DNA of 64,000 nt from Acetobacter orientalis (GTDB lineage Bacteria; Pseudomonadota; Alphaproteobacteria; Acetobacterales; Acetobacteraceae): the NCBI RefSeq assembly GCF_000963965.1, contig NZ_BAMX01000013.1, positions 1 through 64,000 on the forward strand, in the 5' to 3' direction. How positions within the stretch are numbered: position 1 is the stretch's first letter; each line of letters begins with the position of its first letter. Below, in pieces: positions 37,271-46,746 of the stretch. Below the pieces are notes generated by a model, which saw nothing but the letters and a program-made list of their open reading frames with translations, ran no database searches and was not told the origin of the DNA. The position numbers and the translations under genes are program-made.

Positions 37271-39220
37271 TTAGCCGGGCTGCGGCACTGGTGCAGCGCC
37301 GTCATCACCCTGCTCAGGTTTTGGCTCGGGCGGTGTTATTTCTGGGCCAGAAACCTGCGGCACAGAAGACCGGCGGTTAACGGGGGCTGTATCGTCAATT
37401 TCTACGCGCTCAATAGGTTGACCGCGCATAATTTGGCGAATTTCCTCACCAGTCAGTGTTTCAAGCTCCAGCAAGGCTTCTGCCAAGCGGTGCAGTTCAT
37501 CAACATGGTCGTGCAGGTAATTGCGGGCTTGGTCGTAGGCTTCATCAATCAAACGTTTGATTTCAGAATCAATTTCCATAGCCGTATGTTCAGAGAAGTT
37601 TTTAGCGGCCCCACCAAAGAAGCCCATACCGCCCCCTTGGTCGTCGTTGGCATAAGCAATCATGCCAACTTTCTCGCTCATCCCCCATTCGGTCACCATG
37701 CTGCGGGCAACACGGGTGGCCATCTGAATATCACCCATTGCGCCGTTGCAAATGTTGTCTTTGCCGTAAATGACCTCTTCTGCAACGCGGCCGCCCATTG
37801 CGACTACCAGATGAGCAATGCAGTTCTTTTTGCTCATTGAAAGGCGGTCACCTTCTGGCAGGCGCATGACCATACCCAGTGCGCGACCACGCGGAATAAT
37901 GGTGGCTTTGTGAATAGGCTCACTTTCTGGCACCAGCACCGCGGTAATGGCGTGCCCAGCTTCGTGGTAGGCTGTGCGCTTTTTCTCTTCTTCGTTCATG
38001 ACAAGAGAGCGGCGCTCTGCCCCCATAAGCACTTTGTCTTTCGCGTCTTCAAACTCACGCATGGCAACAGTGCGTTTACCCAAGCGCGCGGCAGCCAAAG
38101 CGGCCTCGTTCACGAGGTTAGCCAGATCAGCCCCAGAGAAACCGGGGGTGCCACGGGCAATAATACGTGGGTCAACGTCTGATGCCAGCGGCACTTTGCG
38201 CATGTGCACACGCAAGATTTTTTCACGCCCGTTTACGTCAGGGTTAGGCACAGTCACTTGGCGGTCAAAACGGCCGGGGCGCAGCAAAGCGGGGTCAAGC
38301 ACGTCTGGACGGTTTGTTGCCGCTATCAGAATAACGCCCTCGTTGCTTTCAAACCCGTCCATTTCAACCAGCATTTGGTTAAGGGTCTGCTCGCGCTCGT
38401 CGTTACCGCCGCCCATACCGGCACCACGGTGGCGGCCTACGGCGTCAATTTCGTCAATAAAGATAATGCACGGCGCAGCTTTTTTGCCCTGCTCAAACAT
38501 ATCGCGCACACGCGATGCACCAACACCCACAAACATTTCCACAAAGTCGGAGCCGGAAATGGTGAAGAAAGGCACGTTGGCTTCACCCGCAATAGCGCGG
38601 GCCAGCAGGGTTTTACCTGTACCGGGCGGGCCACACAGCAGCACACCTTTGGGAATTTTACCGCCCAAGCGGGTAAATTTCTGCGGGTCTTTCAAGAAGT
38701 CCACAATTTCTTGCAGCTCGCCTTTGGCTTCATCAATGCCCGCCACATCTTCAAACGTAACGCGGCCCTGCTTTTCGGTCAGCATTTTGGCGCGAGACTT
38801 GCCAAAACCCATAGCCCCACGGCCACCGCCACCTTGCATTTGGCGCATAACAAACAACCAAGCCGCAATCATGATGATAATGGGCAGGGAGTTCAGGAAA
38901 TAGCGCAGCAGCGGGCTGCCATCACGGTCGAGCGGTTTGGCAACAACCTCTACCCCTTTACCCACCATGTGCGAGACAAGGCCGGGGTCTAGCGGGGCGT
39001 AGGTTTCAAACGCTGTGCCGTCTTTGAGCGTGCCAGAGATATTATGCTCCTGCATGACCACAGAGCGCACGCGGCCTGTATCTACGTCTGTAACAAAATC
39101 AGAATAGGCAAGCTGTTGGGCCGCATGCTGTGTGCTCCCCGGCTGGAAGACATCTACCAGCAAAAGCAGCAGCACGATGATGCTGACCCAGAGAGCCAAA
39201 TTGCGGCCTAAATTATTCAT
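37271..39220 (-). CDS. ftsH: ATP-dependent zinc metalloprotease FtsH
   Basis: A membrane-anchored hexameric AAA+ protease that degrades misassembled membrane proteins and short-lived regulators. It has 649 residues. Two membrane helices lie near the N-terminus ([18 protein letters not shown], and the one before MRQMQGGG). Walker [14 protein letters not shown] is near 200, Walker [18 protein letters not shown] follows, and the zinc site HEAGH is near 420. The C-terminus is Pro-rich. I chose MNNLGRN at 39220 as the start over a longer frame to 39271. It is followed by folP. Confidence 0.96.
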   Translation of the reverse strand: MNNLGRNLALWVSIIVLLLLLVDVFQPGSTQHAAQQLAYSDFVTDVDTGRVRSVVMQEHNISGTLKDGTAFETYAPLDPGLVSHMVGKGVEVVAKPLDRDGSPLLRYFLNSLPIIIMIAAWLFVMRQMQGGGGRGAMGFGKSRAKMLTEKQGRVTFEDVAGIDEAKGELQEIVDFLKDPQKFTRLGGKIPKGVLLCGPPGTGKTLLARAIAGEANVPFFTISGSDFVEMFVGVGASRVRDMFEQGKKAAPCIIFIDEIDAVGRHRGAGMGGGNDEREQTLNQMLVEMDGFESNEGVILIAATNRPDVLDPALLRPGRFDRQVTVPNPDVNGREKILRVHMRKVPLASDVDPRIIARGTPGFSGADLANLVNEAALAAARLGKRTVAMREFEDAKDKVLMGAERRSLVMNEEEKKRTAYHEAGHAITAVLVPESEPIHKATIIPRGRALGMVMRLPEGDRLSMSKKNCIAHLVVAMGGRVAEEVIYGKDNICNGAMGDIQMATRVARSMVTEWGMSEKVGMIAYANDDQGGGMGFFGGAAKNFSEHTAMEIDSEIKRLIDEAYDQARNYLHDHVDELHRLAEALLELETLTGEEIRQIMRGQPIERVEIDDTAPVNRRSSVPQVSGPEITPPEPKPEQGDDGAAPVPQPG

Positions 39221-39398
39221 CTTGGCTGTGTTTCCATAACTTATCGTGCGAGAGCGCGGGTAGGCTCCCAATCTGAACGGCAGATGCCCGAAAATGCAAC
39301 CTCTGGCTTAATACATGGTACGCCAGATGCATATTCCTAGCCCGCACAGCATTTTTCCGCCAGTTTGCTGCGCCAGTAACGCTTTATTTAGGCATTTT

Positions 39399-40709
39399 TC
39401 ACACTTCTGCACCATAAAAACTACCGGGGCCAAGAGAGGTCGGTGGTTGAAAGACTATCTCAAGCCCCTGCAAAGCCGTGTCGTGCCATACACCAAGGTG
39501 GGGTATGGCAACCCGTTGGCCCTGCACCCATATGGCGGGCAAAGTGGCACAAAACTGGGCAGGCCACCCCATACGGGCAGCACGGGGTATGCCCAAACCG
39601 GCAGCCCCAATATAGGCCCCTTGCGGCACAGAGCCAGAAATCTGGCTTACCAGAAACCGCTGGTCCCACATTTGGTTGGCCCGTAACGGTACTGGTGCTT
39701 GCAAGGCTGCTCTTTCTCGTACCAAAAACCACTGGCTTTGGTGCTTTACAAGCTGCACGCCGCACACAGTGCCGCCATTGCTATGCTGGTATAACCCCGC
39801 CACAGCTGTGTGCGCGGGCGGGTAAACCAGCCCCCCCACTGTGCGCACAAAGCTGGCCAGTACCGCACTCTCTGGCAGGGTTGTGCCAAGGCAGGCCCAC
39901 CCTAAAGGCAAAAGGGCCCCAGCATACGCCTGTGCTGCCGCCAGAATGTGCTGCCTGAGCATACGCCCCTGCCCTTGCCGGGCAGCTTCGTGCCAACAGG
40001 CAAGGCGGGCGGCGGGGTCTTGCGCAAAATATTGCCGCACACGCACACGCTCAGCTTTGCGGTCTTCGTTCGAAGGGTCATCGACCCATGCTAGGCCTTG
40101 CACCTGCAAAGTGTTGCGCAACGCAACACGAGAAAACCCCAGCAATGGGCGTACCAGCCGCATGGTGGGTAACGCGGTCACCCATGCCATACCTGCCAAG
40201 CCATCTGGCCCGCTACCAGCACGCTGGCGCATGGCAACGGTTTCAGCTTGGTCATCTGCCTGGTGGCCTAGCAGCAGGTCTATGCACCCGGCATCGTGGC
40301 AGGCTTGGGCCAATATGGCATAGCGCGCGTGGCGGGCACGCTCTGCCATACCGGTACCTTTACGCAAATTGGTTAAGGTTAACAGGCGTGCGGGCACCCC
40401 AATGGCCGCTAAACGCTCCAGCGTTAAGCGGGCTTCTGCCGCAGAATTTTCCCGCAACCCGTGGTCAACCACAAAAGCCAGCACGTTTTTGCGCCAGTGG
40501 GTAGCCAGCCACGCAAGGCACAGGCTGTCTCCACCACCAGACACAGCTATGCCAACAGGCGGCAGGTCTGGGCAGTCTGGCAGCCAAGGCCCCAAATGCG
40601 CCATAACCGCAGTAAACTGCTCTGGCTGGAGTGGGGCTTCTGCAAAGGGGTGCGCACACTGTGGGGGCATAAAGCCCCCGTGGTTACTGTAGCAAGGCGT
40701 AAAGGTCAT
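39399..40709 (-). CDS. tilS: tRNA(Ile)-lysidine synthase
   Basis: Attaches lysine to C34 of the tRNA-Ile that reads AUA. The N-type PP-ATPase signature AVSGGGDSLCLAWLA is near residue 55, followed by VDHGLRENSAAEA and GHQADDQAETVAMR. The C-terminal half is diverged. The start is uncertain: ATG at 40709 lies ten bases after the cpoB stop, a second ATG at 40670 follows a run of five G, and neither has a classic ribosome site. It lies between cpoB and ftsH, the usual place in Alphaproteobacteria. Family certain, start tentative. Confidence 0.9.
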   Translation of the reverse strand: MTFTPCYSNHGGFMPPQCAHPFAEAPLQPEQFTAVMAHLGPWLPDCPDLPPVGIAVSGGGDSLCLAWLATHWRKNVLAFVVDHGLRENSAAEARLTLERLAAIGVPARLLTLTNLRKGTGMAERARHARYAILAQACHDAGCIDLLLGHQADDQAETVAMRQRAGSGPDGLAGMAWVTALPTMRLVRPLLGFSRVALRNTLQVQGLAWVDDPSNEDRKAERVRVRQYFAQDPAARLACWHEAARQGQGRMLRQHILAAAQAYAGALLPLGWACLGTTLPESAVLASFVRTVGGLVYPPAHTAVAGLYQHSNGGTVCGVQLVKHQSQWFLVRERAALQAPVPLRANQMWDQRFLVSQISGSVPQGAYIGAAGLGIPRAARMGWPAQFCATLPAIWVQGQRVAIPHLGVWHDTALQGLEIVFQPPTSLGPGSFYGAEV

Positions 40710-40719
40710 ACGCTCAGGG

Positions 40720-41583
40720 TTAAGAGCACCCACCCTTTGCCGTATAGCTTTCTGCCGCACGCGCCACGCGGGGTGCCGGTGTGGGGAACTCAGATTTTAG
40801 CTTACCCAAAGCCTGACAAGCTGCTTTTTTGTCGCCCATTGCCAAAAGCGATGCAGAAACACCAAGCAACGCATCTGGTGCGCGCGCACTTTTGGGGGCT
40901 TGGCGGTAGGCATCATAATACGCCACGGCAGACTGGCGGTACTGCTTTTGGCCAGCCAGAGATTGCGCAAGCAGGAACTGGGCATCAACCTTAAAATTGC
41001 CCTTGGCATTTTTAAGCGCTGCCTCAGCATTATCGTAAGCCGTGGTGTAGTCACGCTGCTTAAGGGCCGTTTTGCCAGCGGCCAAAAGGGCGTCAGGCGT
41101 TGTGGCTTTGGCTGGGCTTGCTGCCGCAGTTTCTGCCGTAGCCGCAGGCGCAGCAGCTGCCGCACCACCACCGCCATTTTGCATGGCAAACTGCGCGTCT
41201 GACACTTGTTTAGACAACGCGGCTGTTTGCTTTTGCAGGTCGTTGGTAAGTTGGTCTATCTCACCACGCATTTCGCGCTGTTGCTGCTCTAGCGTATTAA
41301 CACGCTCAAGCAGTTGGGCCGTAAGGTCACCATTGCTACCACCAGACGGTGCAGAAACAGTGGAAGGGGCCGCAAGCGCACCACTGCCACCGGCAGACTG
41401 TACCTGATCTAGCTGCTGCTTAAGGGCTAAAATTTGGTTTTGCAGAGCCAGCCCTTCACGGCTGGACACGTCCTGCGCGTGGGCTACATTTGGGGCCACA
41501 AAGGCAGTTGCTGCCAGCAGAGGCACACAAAACGCTGCCATACGCCCCTTGGCAGTAACAGACGTTATAGACAGGCGTTTCAT
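40720..41583 (-). CDS. cpoB: Cell division coordinator CpoB (YbgF)
   Basis: A periplasmic protein that links outer-membrane constriction by Tol-Pal with septal peptidoglycan synthesis. Its 287 residues start with a signal peptide (MKRLSIT..., cleavage near VAHA-QD). A coiled-coil trimerisation segment follows (about 80-125, LLERVNTLEQQQREMRGEI), then an Ala-rich linker and TPR repeats to the C-terminus (DALLAAGKTALKQRDYTTAY onwards). I chose the ATG at 41583 over a GTG at 41595 because a GTGAGG site fits it. It stands downstream of pal but is separated from it by a terminator-like hairpin. Confidence 0.92.
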   Translation of the reverse strand: MKRLSITSVTAKGRMAAFCVPLLAATAFVAPNVAHAQDVSSREGLALQNQILALKQQLDQVQSAGGSGALAAPSTVSAPSGGSNGDLTAQLLERVNTLEQQQREMRGEIDQLTNDLQKQTAALSKQVSDAQFAMQNGGGGAAAAAPAATAETAAASPAKATTPDALLAAGKTALKQRDYTTAYDNAEAALKNAKGNFKVDAQFLLAQSLAGQKQYRQSAVAYYDAYRQAPKSARAPDALLGVSASLLAMGDKKAACQALGKLKSEFPTPAPRVARAAESYTAKGGCS

Positions 41584-41650
41584 AACAAACCTCACCCTTT
41601 ATAGTATCGGGCAACAGTTTCATGATTCCAGCCCGAAAAACAAGAGCCTG

Positions 41651-41685
41651 AATAACAAAACAGGCCGGGTGAAACCACCCAGCCT
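41651..41685 (-). terminator. Terminator after pal
   Basis: AGGCCGGGTG at 41662-41671 pairs along ten positions (one G-T) with CACCCAGCCT at 41676-41685 around an AAAC loop, and GTTTTGTT follows on the minus strand. It is 35 bases past the pal stop and would reduce read-through into cpoB. Confidence 0.8.
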
Positions 41686-41720
41686 GCCTTGATCAGACCA
41701 AATCTGAACGAACCCGAAAC

Positions 41721-42197
41721 CTACTTAACAGCAGTAATCGCGTTACGGTTCTGGGCCCATGCGCTTTCGTCATCACCCACTGCGGTCGGACGGTCTTTAC
41801 CGTAAGAGATGGTGGAGATGCGAGAAGAAGCAACGCCTTTAGCAACCAGGAAGTCGCGGGCAGCGTTTGCACGGCGCTGGCCAAGGGCAATGTTGTATTC
41901 TTCGGTGCCGCGGTCATCGCAGTTACCAGCAATTTCAACATTAACCTGTGGGTACTGAGCCAGCCAGGAAGCCTGCTTCTGCAGAGTTGCCTGTGCGTCT
42001 GATGTCAGACCGCTTTTGTTCAGGTCATAGAAAATGCGGTCGCCTACGTTAGCAACCAGGTCAGCTTCACTGCCGGGAACTGGGCCGCTTGGAGCAGCCG
42101 TCGCTGCGCCAGAAGACGCACCGGTATCTGCTTTTTCATGCGCACAGGCTGAAAGCAGGGCAACCATACTAAGCGCAGCGATAAACTTCAGTCTCAT
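41721..42197 (-). CDS. pal: Peptidoglycan-associated lipoprotein
   Basis: An outer-membrane lipoprotein that binds peptidoglycan and TolB. It has 158 residues. The signal ends in the lipobox LSAC, so the mature protein starts at Cys18. A Gly/Ala/Ser-rich linker follows, then the OmpA-like domain with NVEIAGNCDDRGTEEYNIALGQRRA split across the peptidoglycan-binding site, and RISTISYGKDRP. It is cut off from tolB by a terminator and a 445-base gap, so it probably has its own promoter and can be expressed well above the other Tol proteins. Confidence 0.96.
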   Translation of the reverse strand: MRLKFIAALSMVALLSACAHEKADTGASSGAATAAPSGPVPGSEADLVANVGDRIFYDLNKSGLTSDAQATLQKQASWLAQYPQVNVEIAGNCDDRGTEEYNIALGQRRANAARDFLVAKGVASSRISTISYGKDRPTAVGDDESAWAQNRNAITAVK

Positions 42198-42642
42198 GTG
42201 TCGGATCCTGAGATCTAGTTCCGTAATTGGAACTATGTCGGAGAAAAAAACAATGTGTTTCTACAATCTCCGCGCATTCTTCTGCTCCTCTCCGAAGCCT
42301 TCGAAGAGCCGACGAACTTTGGGAGACTATCTTGCCCTAAGCCATAGCTTATTCTTTGGGTCAAGCATCATCTTCATGTGTGATAACAGCCATTCGCAAA
42401 ACGATGCCAAAAGGACACAAAAAAGGCTCAATTCCTTCTTTTTACTTTGCATGCTAAGTAAAAATTAAGCTCTCGTGTCTCTTTACTTAACTGTTACCCG
42501 CCCCCACACCTCTGGATTCGTGACACTAATTTTTATTAAGCACACCCCTTACGGCATAAAAAAGGCAGGGGCCACGCTTGCAGCCCCTGCCCTAAAATAA
42601 CCCCACACCCCAAACAGAAGGCGCGGTTTTATAACGCTCTTT
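42198..42642. promoter_or_regulatory. pal leader and promoter region
   Basis: 445 bases between tolB and pal with no gene. The tolB terminator lies at its low end (42557-42592). In the part nearest pal, TAGTTCC at 42216-42222 and GGAACTA at 42229-42235 form a 7-base stem with a 6-base loop, 19 to 38 bases before the pal ATG. This may be an operator or a hairpin in the messenger leader. The middle section is AT-rich and should contain the pal promoter. Confidence 0.5.
42557..42592 (-). terminator. Intrinsic terminator after tolB
   Basis: GGCAGGGGC at 42564-42572 pairs with GCCCCTGCC at 42583-42591 around a 10-base loop. On the minus strand the stem is followed by six T. It lies about 50 bases past the tolB stop and ends the tolQRAB transcript. 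Confidence 0.9.
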
Positions 42643-44007
42643 TTACCCGTTAAGCGGAGACCACGCCGGGTCTGACGCCTGGCCGGGGGTAAGAAGGGCA
42701 CGGTCGTTAAAGCCGGTAATATCCACCATACCAATGGAGGAGTTAAAGCCAGCACCACCTGCACCAGCACGAGACTGGCGGCAATATGCCAGAACACGGC
42801 CATTGGGGCAGAAACTGGGGCTTTCAACCGTAAAGCCTTCGGTCATAATACGTTCACCCGTACCGTCTGGGTTCATAACCCCCAAAGAGAAGCTACCATT
42901 GGCAATACGGGTAAAGGCTATCAGGTCTCCACGCGGTGACCACACGGGCGAGCCATAAGTGCCATGCCCGTAAGAAATACGGCGCGCACCACCGCCAGAA
43001 GCACTCATAATGTAAAGTTGAGGGCTGCCACCACGGTCAGAGTTGAACACAATTTGTGAGCCATCTGGGCTATAGCTTGGGCTGGTATCAATTGCGCCAG
43101 AAGCCGTAATTTGGCGGCGTGAGCCAGAGGCCAGATCAACCACAAAAATGTCTGACCCACCGTTACGGGTTACAGACAGCACAACCGAGCGCCCATCAGG
43201 TGAGAAACGCGGCGCAAACGAAATGCCCGCAAATTCACCCAAAATCTGCTGGCGGCCACTGCCTAGGTCAAACAGATACACACGGGGGCGGTTGTTGGCG
43301 TAAGACATAAACGCCACTTGGTCTTTAACCGGGCTAAAGCGTGGGGTCAGGGTCAGCCAGTTGCCAGCGGTAAGCATACGGCTATTAGCGCCGTCTTGGT
43401 CCATAATAGCCAGGCGGGTACGCTGGTGCGCACGCGGGCCAGAGCGAGAAATGAACGCAATGCGCGTATCAAAATACCCTTTTTCACCCAGCATACGCTC
43501 ATAAATAACATCACCCACAATGTGGGCGATACGCCGCCAGTTAGCGGCAGATGTGGTGTAGGCCGTGCCCTGTATTTGCTGTTGGGTGAGCACGTCCCAC
43601 AGGCGCATTTCAACGCGCACGCTGCCGCTACCAGAAACCGAGCCAGTTACCAGAGCGCGCGCACCCATAGACTTGGCAGACGCAAAGTCTGGCGCGCCGC
43701 CAGATGCGCCACCTGGCAGCACTTTAAACAGGCCAGTATTGGTCAGGTCGTTGGTAAGCACTTCTGCAATCTGGCCACCCAGACCGCCCCCAAAGTTAGG
43801 CAACACAAGGGGGATAGGCGCTGTGCGGGCCTGATCAACCGTAATTTCTGCTTCTGGCTGGCCAGATGCCGCAAATGCTGAAAGAGGGGTTGCCAGCACG
43901 CCACCAGCCACAAGCCCCGCCCCCATAAGGGTGCGGCGCTCAAGCAGCAGATTTTTCAGGGCATCGGCATCCTGGTCAGAAATAAGCGGCCGAGAGTTGG
44001 TCAGCAT
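42643..44007 (-). CDS. tolB: Tol-Pal system beta-propeller protein TolB
   Basis: A periplasmic protein that shuttles between TolA and Pal. The 454 residues comprise a signal region, an N-terminal alpha/beta domain (about 55-190) and a six-bladed propeller with repeated PxFSPDG-type motifs, such as PRFSPDGRSVVLS and PSYSPDGSQIVF. The signal is odd: about 25 charged residues precede ERRTLMGAGLVAGG and the cleavage region PLSAFA. The twin Arg resembles a Tat signal more than a Sec signal. It follows tolA after 24 bases and ends at a strong terminator. Confidence 0.94.
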   Translation of the reverse strand: MLTNSRPLISDQDADALKNLLLERRTLMGAGLVAGGVLATPLSAFAASGQPEAEITVDQARTAPIPLVLPNFGGGLGGQIAEVLTNDLTNTGLFKVLPGGASGGAPDFASAKSMGARALVTGSVSGSGSVRVEMRLWDVLTQQQIQGTAYTTSAANWRRIAHIVGDVIYERMLGEKGYFDTRIAFISRSGPRAHQRTRLAIMDQDGANSRMLTAGNWLTLTPRFSPVKDQVAFMSYANNRPRVYLFDLGSGRQQILGEFAGISFAPRFSPDGRSVVLSVTRNGGSDIFVVDLASGSRRQITASGAIDTSPSYSPDGSQIVFNSDRGGSPQLYIMSASGGGARRISYGHGTYGSPVWSPRGDLIAFTRIANGSFSLGVMNPDGTGERIMTEGFTVESPSFCPNGRVLAYCRQSRAGAGGAGFNSSIGMVDITGFNDRALLTPGQASDPAWSPLNG

Positions 44008-44031
44008 TCGTGTTTCCTCCGTGCGGCCCGA

Positions 44032-45024
44032 TCAAGGCCGGAATACAAATTTCAACTGCCGGGTCTGGCCCAGAAGGTTTTTGGGGATCGGCAGCTTGGA
44101 GCAGGTTGGGCTAAGCACTGCCGCCCGTGCGCGTTCAGCCAACGCACGGTAAGACGGGTCAGCGTTCATCTGCGCCTGGGTTTGTGGTGCAAACTGCACA
44201 ATACGTGCCTCACCTGTTGCATCGACTGTCACAATCAAATGCGCAACAAATGTGGCATAATTCTTGGCGGCGGTATCTTCTGTGTAACAACGCCTTACAG
44301 CGCCCCCAATGGCCTTTTGCTCCCCACTGCTCATGCTGCGGGTAATATCACCATCAGGCGAGCCGCCACCATTAGGCGCACCCCCCTGCACGGGGTTGGC
44401 CTTGGCTTTGGGTGCGTGTGTCTGTTTTTGGTCAGACCTAAACGAATCCAGCGTTTCCAGCAGAGAGTGTGAGTCTTCCTGCGTTTTTTTAGCCTTATTG
44501 GGCTGCGTAATGTGTGAGGGCAACGGCGTGTCTGGCAGCGTATCCGTTGGCTGTGTCACGGGTGATGGCGGCGCAACACTCGGCGTGGCCTTAGGCGGCG
44601 CAGGCGGAGAGGGCGGCGTTTTCACAACATCGGGCGATGGCTCATCTGCCTTGGGCGGCATTGGCGTATCTGGCAGTTGCTCCGCCTGCGGTACAGGCGG
44701 GGGCGGCACAGGCTGTGGCGGCGGAGGAGGCGGTGGTGGCTCCTCGTTTGGCACAGGCTTGGGCGGCTCTGGCGTTGGCGGCGCATCATTTGGCACCGGC
44801 GCAGGGGCTGGAGCCGGTGTAGGCGAAGGCTGAGACGCCTTGGCCTGAGACCCACCAGCATCGGCACTCTCAAACTGCATTTCAACCACTGGTGGTGGTT
44901 CTTCGGGCGGTTTTTCTGGGGGGAGTGACAACAGCATAGCCAGCAGGAGCGCAATATGCGCCCCCCCTGACAGATAAAGCGAGCGCCGGAGCAGTCGCTG
45001 GTCGGAACGGCGTGGCCGCACCAT
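44032..45024 (-). CDS. tolA: TolA-like envelope protein with polyproline stalk
   Basis: An inner-membrane protein that uses the proton-motive force transmitted by TolQR to pull on TolB-Pal. The 330-residue protein has a short cytoplasmic tail, one membrane helix (LSGGAHIALLLAMLLSL), a long periplasmic stalk and a C-terminal TolA/TonB-type domain (VRRCYTEDTAAKNYATFVAHL onwards). The stalk (about 35-190) is Pro-rich, with one run of eight Pro, unlike the Ala/Lys/Glu helix of enterobacterial TolA. The position between tolR and tolB supports the name. The Pro runs should make translation depend on EF-P (family knowledge). Confidence 0.9.
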   Translation of the reverse strand: MVRPRRSDQRLLRRSLYLSGGAHIALLLAMLLSLPPEKPPEEPPPVVEMQFESADAGGSQAKASQPSPTPAPAPAPVPNDAPPTPEPPKPVPNEEPPPPPPPPQPVPPPPVPQAEQLPDTPMPPKADEPSPDVVKTPPSPPAPPKATPSVAPPSPVTQPTDTLPDTPLPSHITQPNKAKKTQEDSHSLLETLDSFRSDQKQTHAPKAKANPVQGGAPNGGGSPDGDITRSMSSGEQKAIGGAVRRCYTEDTAAKNYATFVAHLIVTVDATGEARIVQFAPQTQAQMNADPSYRALAERARAAVLSPTCSKLPIPKNLLGQTRQLKFVFRP

Positions 45025-45056
45025 AATATTACGCCCTCTCCACGTGTGGGAGAAAT

Positions 45057-45488
45057 TTAGTGCCCACTGCTGGCGGGTTGCTGCGCCAGCAGGGCCACGT
45101 GAGTGAAGCCGCCTTCGGTAATCTGCCCCATAACCTGCATGACGCGCCCGTAGTCAATGTGCGAGTCACCCCGCACAAAAATACGGTGCTCTGCATCGTT
45201 ATTGGCCGCAGCTTTAAGCTGCGCCACCAATTGGTCGGGCGATACCTGAGATTCCCCAAGGTACAGGCTGCCATCAGCTCTGATAGAAACCGTTATGGGT
45301 TTGGTGTCTGAGTTAACCGGCCGGGCATCGGTTTTTGGCAGGTCAACATTCACACCGCTGGTCATCATGGGAGATGTGACCATAAAAATAATGAGCAGCA
45401 CCAACATGACGTCCACCATGGGGGTCACGTTAATGTCAGCCATTGGGCGCCGACGGCGACGCCCCCCTCCGCCCGATGGCATACCCAT
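45057..45488 (-). CDS. tolR: TolR (ExbD family)
   Basis: A proton-channel partner of TolQ in the inner membrane. It has 143 residues. After a basic Gly/Arg-rich N-terminus comes ADINVTPMVDVMLVLLIIFMV, with the membrane Asp that carries protons, and then the periplasmic domain. The C-terminal part is SHIDYGRVMQVMGQI, typical of TolR. It lies three bases after tolQ and 32 bases before tolA. Confidence 0.95.
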   Translation of the reverse strand: MGMPSGGGGRRRRRPMADINVTPMVDVMLVLLIIFMVTSPMMTSGVNVDLPKTDARPVNSDTKPITVSIRADGSLYLGESQVSPDQLVAQLKAAANNDAEHRIFVRGDSHIDYGRVMQVMGQITEGGFTHVALLAQQPASSGH

Positions 45489-45491
45489 AAG

Positions 45492-46235
45492 TTAGGCCCT
45501 TTCCTCGGACTGGCGGGAGAGAATGGCTGCAAACTCGGTACCAAACCCTTCCAGACGGTCCTGAAACAGGTCTAGGCTGTTGCTAATAACGTTGTAAGCC
45601 ACATAAGCCGGAATAGCGGTCATGAGGCCAATAGCCGTTGCAAACAGCGCTTCTGAAATACCGGGGGCAACAACGCTCAGGTTGGTATTATGTTCTGCCG
45701 CAATGCTGGCAAAAGAGTGCATAATACCCCAGACCGTACCAAACAGCCCGATAAACGGTGCCACAGGGGCCACCGTTGCCAGAAAAATAACCCAGCGCCG
45801 CAGACGGTCCATCTCGCGGGTAACCGTAATCATAATAGCGCGGTCAACGCGCTCTTTTACGCCACCACGCACCAAATCCACACCGGGAATACGGGCAGAA
45901 CGCCGCCACTCACCCATGGCCGCGCCAAAAACGGCTGCCAGCGGGTGTACAGGCTTTGCGCCATCGCTTTCGTACAGGTCATCTAGGCTGCCACCAGACC
46001 AAAAACGGTCTTCAAAATTGGTAGCGGCTTTATTAATGCGCCGTAGGGTTACAATTTTATCAAAAATAATGGCCCAAACCACTATGCTACACAGCACAAG
46101 GCCCAGCATGACCAACTTGACCATTGGGGAGGCATGCATGAACATGCCCCACACGGACAGGTCTCCCGCCGCCGCTGTTCCGCCGAGATTTGCCGCGTCA
46201 ACCGCACGATCCAAAAACGCCTCCTGCCTCTGCAC
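45492..46235 (-). CDS. tolQ: TolQ (MotA/TolQ/ExbB family)
   Basis: An inner-membrane protein of three helices that, with TolR, forms the proton-driven motor of Tol-Pal. It has 247 residues. The first helix is KLVMLGLVLCSIVVWAIIF; the conserved GLFGTVWGIMHSF precedes the second, and ISEALFATAIGLMTAIPAYVAYN forms the third. The start appears to be GTG at 46235, with GGAGACAGG upstream; an in-frame start a few codons later is possible. ybgC lies 97 bases upstream on the same strand, the usual arrangement. Confidence 0.95.
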   Translation of the reverse strand: MQRQEAFLDRAVDAANLGGTAAAGDLSVWGMFMHASPMVKLVMLGLVLCSIVVWAIIFDKIVTLRRINKAATNFEDRFWSGGSLDDLYESDGAKPVHPLAAVFGAAMGEWRRSARIPGVDLVRGGVKERVDRAIMITVTREMDRLRRWVIFLATVAPVAPFIGLFGTVWGIMHSFASIAAEHNTNLSVVAPGISEALFATAIGLMTAIPAYVAYNVISNSLDLFQDRLEGFGTEFAAILSRQSEERA

Positions 46236-46332
46236 CCATACCGGGCAACCTGTCTCCGACTCGGGCTTTGTTTTTTAAAACCCAATTGCCCTGTATTTAC
46301 TGTCTTCCAAGCAAAAGCAGAAGAGGGCGTGT

Positions 46333-46746
46333 TTAATCCTCTGCCGCCAATTTGCGTAAAAGATCACGCCATAACGGCGGAAATCGGGCAGGGCGCCCAT
46401 CTTGGGCGCGCACGCATGCCAGCACTACCTCAACATGAGCGCACAATACGCCCTCCCGCGTGAATGTTTGAGAGAGCTTGCAGCTCGCCGCCCCTTGCTC
46501 AAGCAAGCGTGTGGTAACGGTAAAAACTTCGTCCAGTTTTAAAGGCGCGCGGTAATTCAAAGTGGCGTCACGCACCACAAAAACCAGCCCATATTCATCA
46601 TGCATGCTAGAGGCAGGCATACCTAAACTGCGGATAGCCTCTGTTCGTGCACGCTCGGCAAAGGCCAGATAGCGGGCATGGTATACAATGCCCCCGGCGT
46701 CTGTATCTTCGTAATAAATCCGGAAATCGATGCTATGCGTGGTCAT
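46333..46746 (-). CDS. ybgC: Acyl-CoA thioesterase YbgC
   Basis: A hot-dog-fold thioesterase of the 4-hydroxybenzoyl-CoA type that associates with the Tol-Pal genes and acts on acyl-CoA or acyl-ACP. The 137 residues have the catalytic Asp region [22 protein letters not shown] (here shown in family form, with Asp in TDAGG) and the tail of a typical YbgC. Its start overlaps the ruvB stop by four bases, so the ruv and tol operons are physically joined. Confidence 0.92.
   Translation of the reverse strand: MTTHSIDFRIYYEDTDAGGIVYHARYLAFAERARTEAIRSLGMPASSMHDEYGLVFVVRDATLNYRAPLKLDEVFTVTTRLLEQGAASCKLSQTFTREGVLCAHVEVVLACVRAQDGRPARFPPLWRDLLRKLAAED

Noticed and set aside
44309-44833. Gly-rich plus-strand frame of 174 residues
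   Set aside because: It is the exact antisense of the Pro-rich stalk of tolA; the Gly runs mirror Pro codons.
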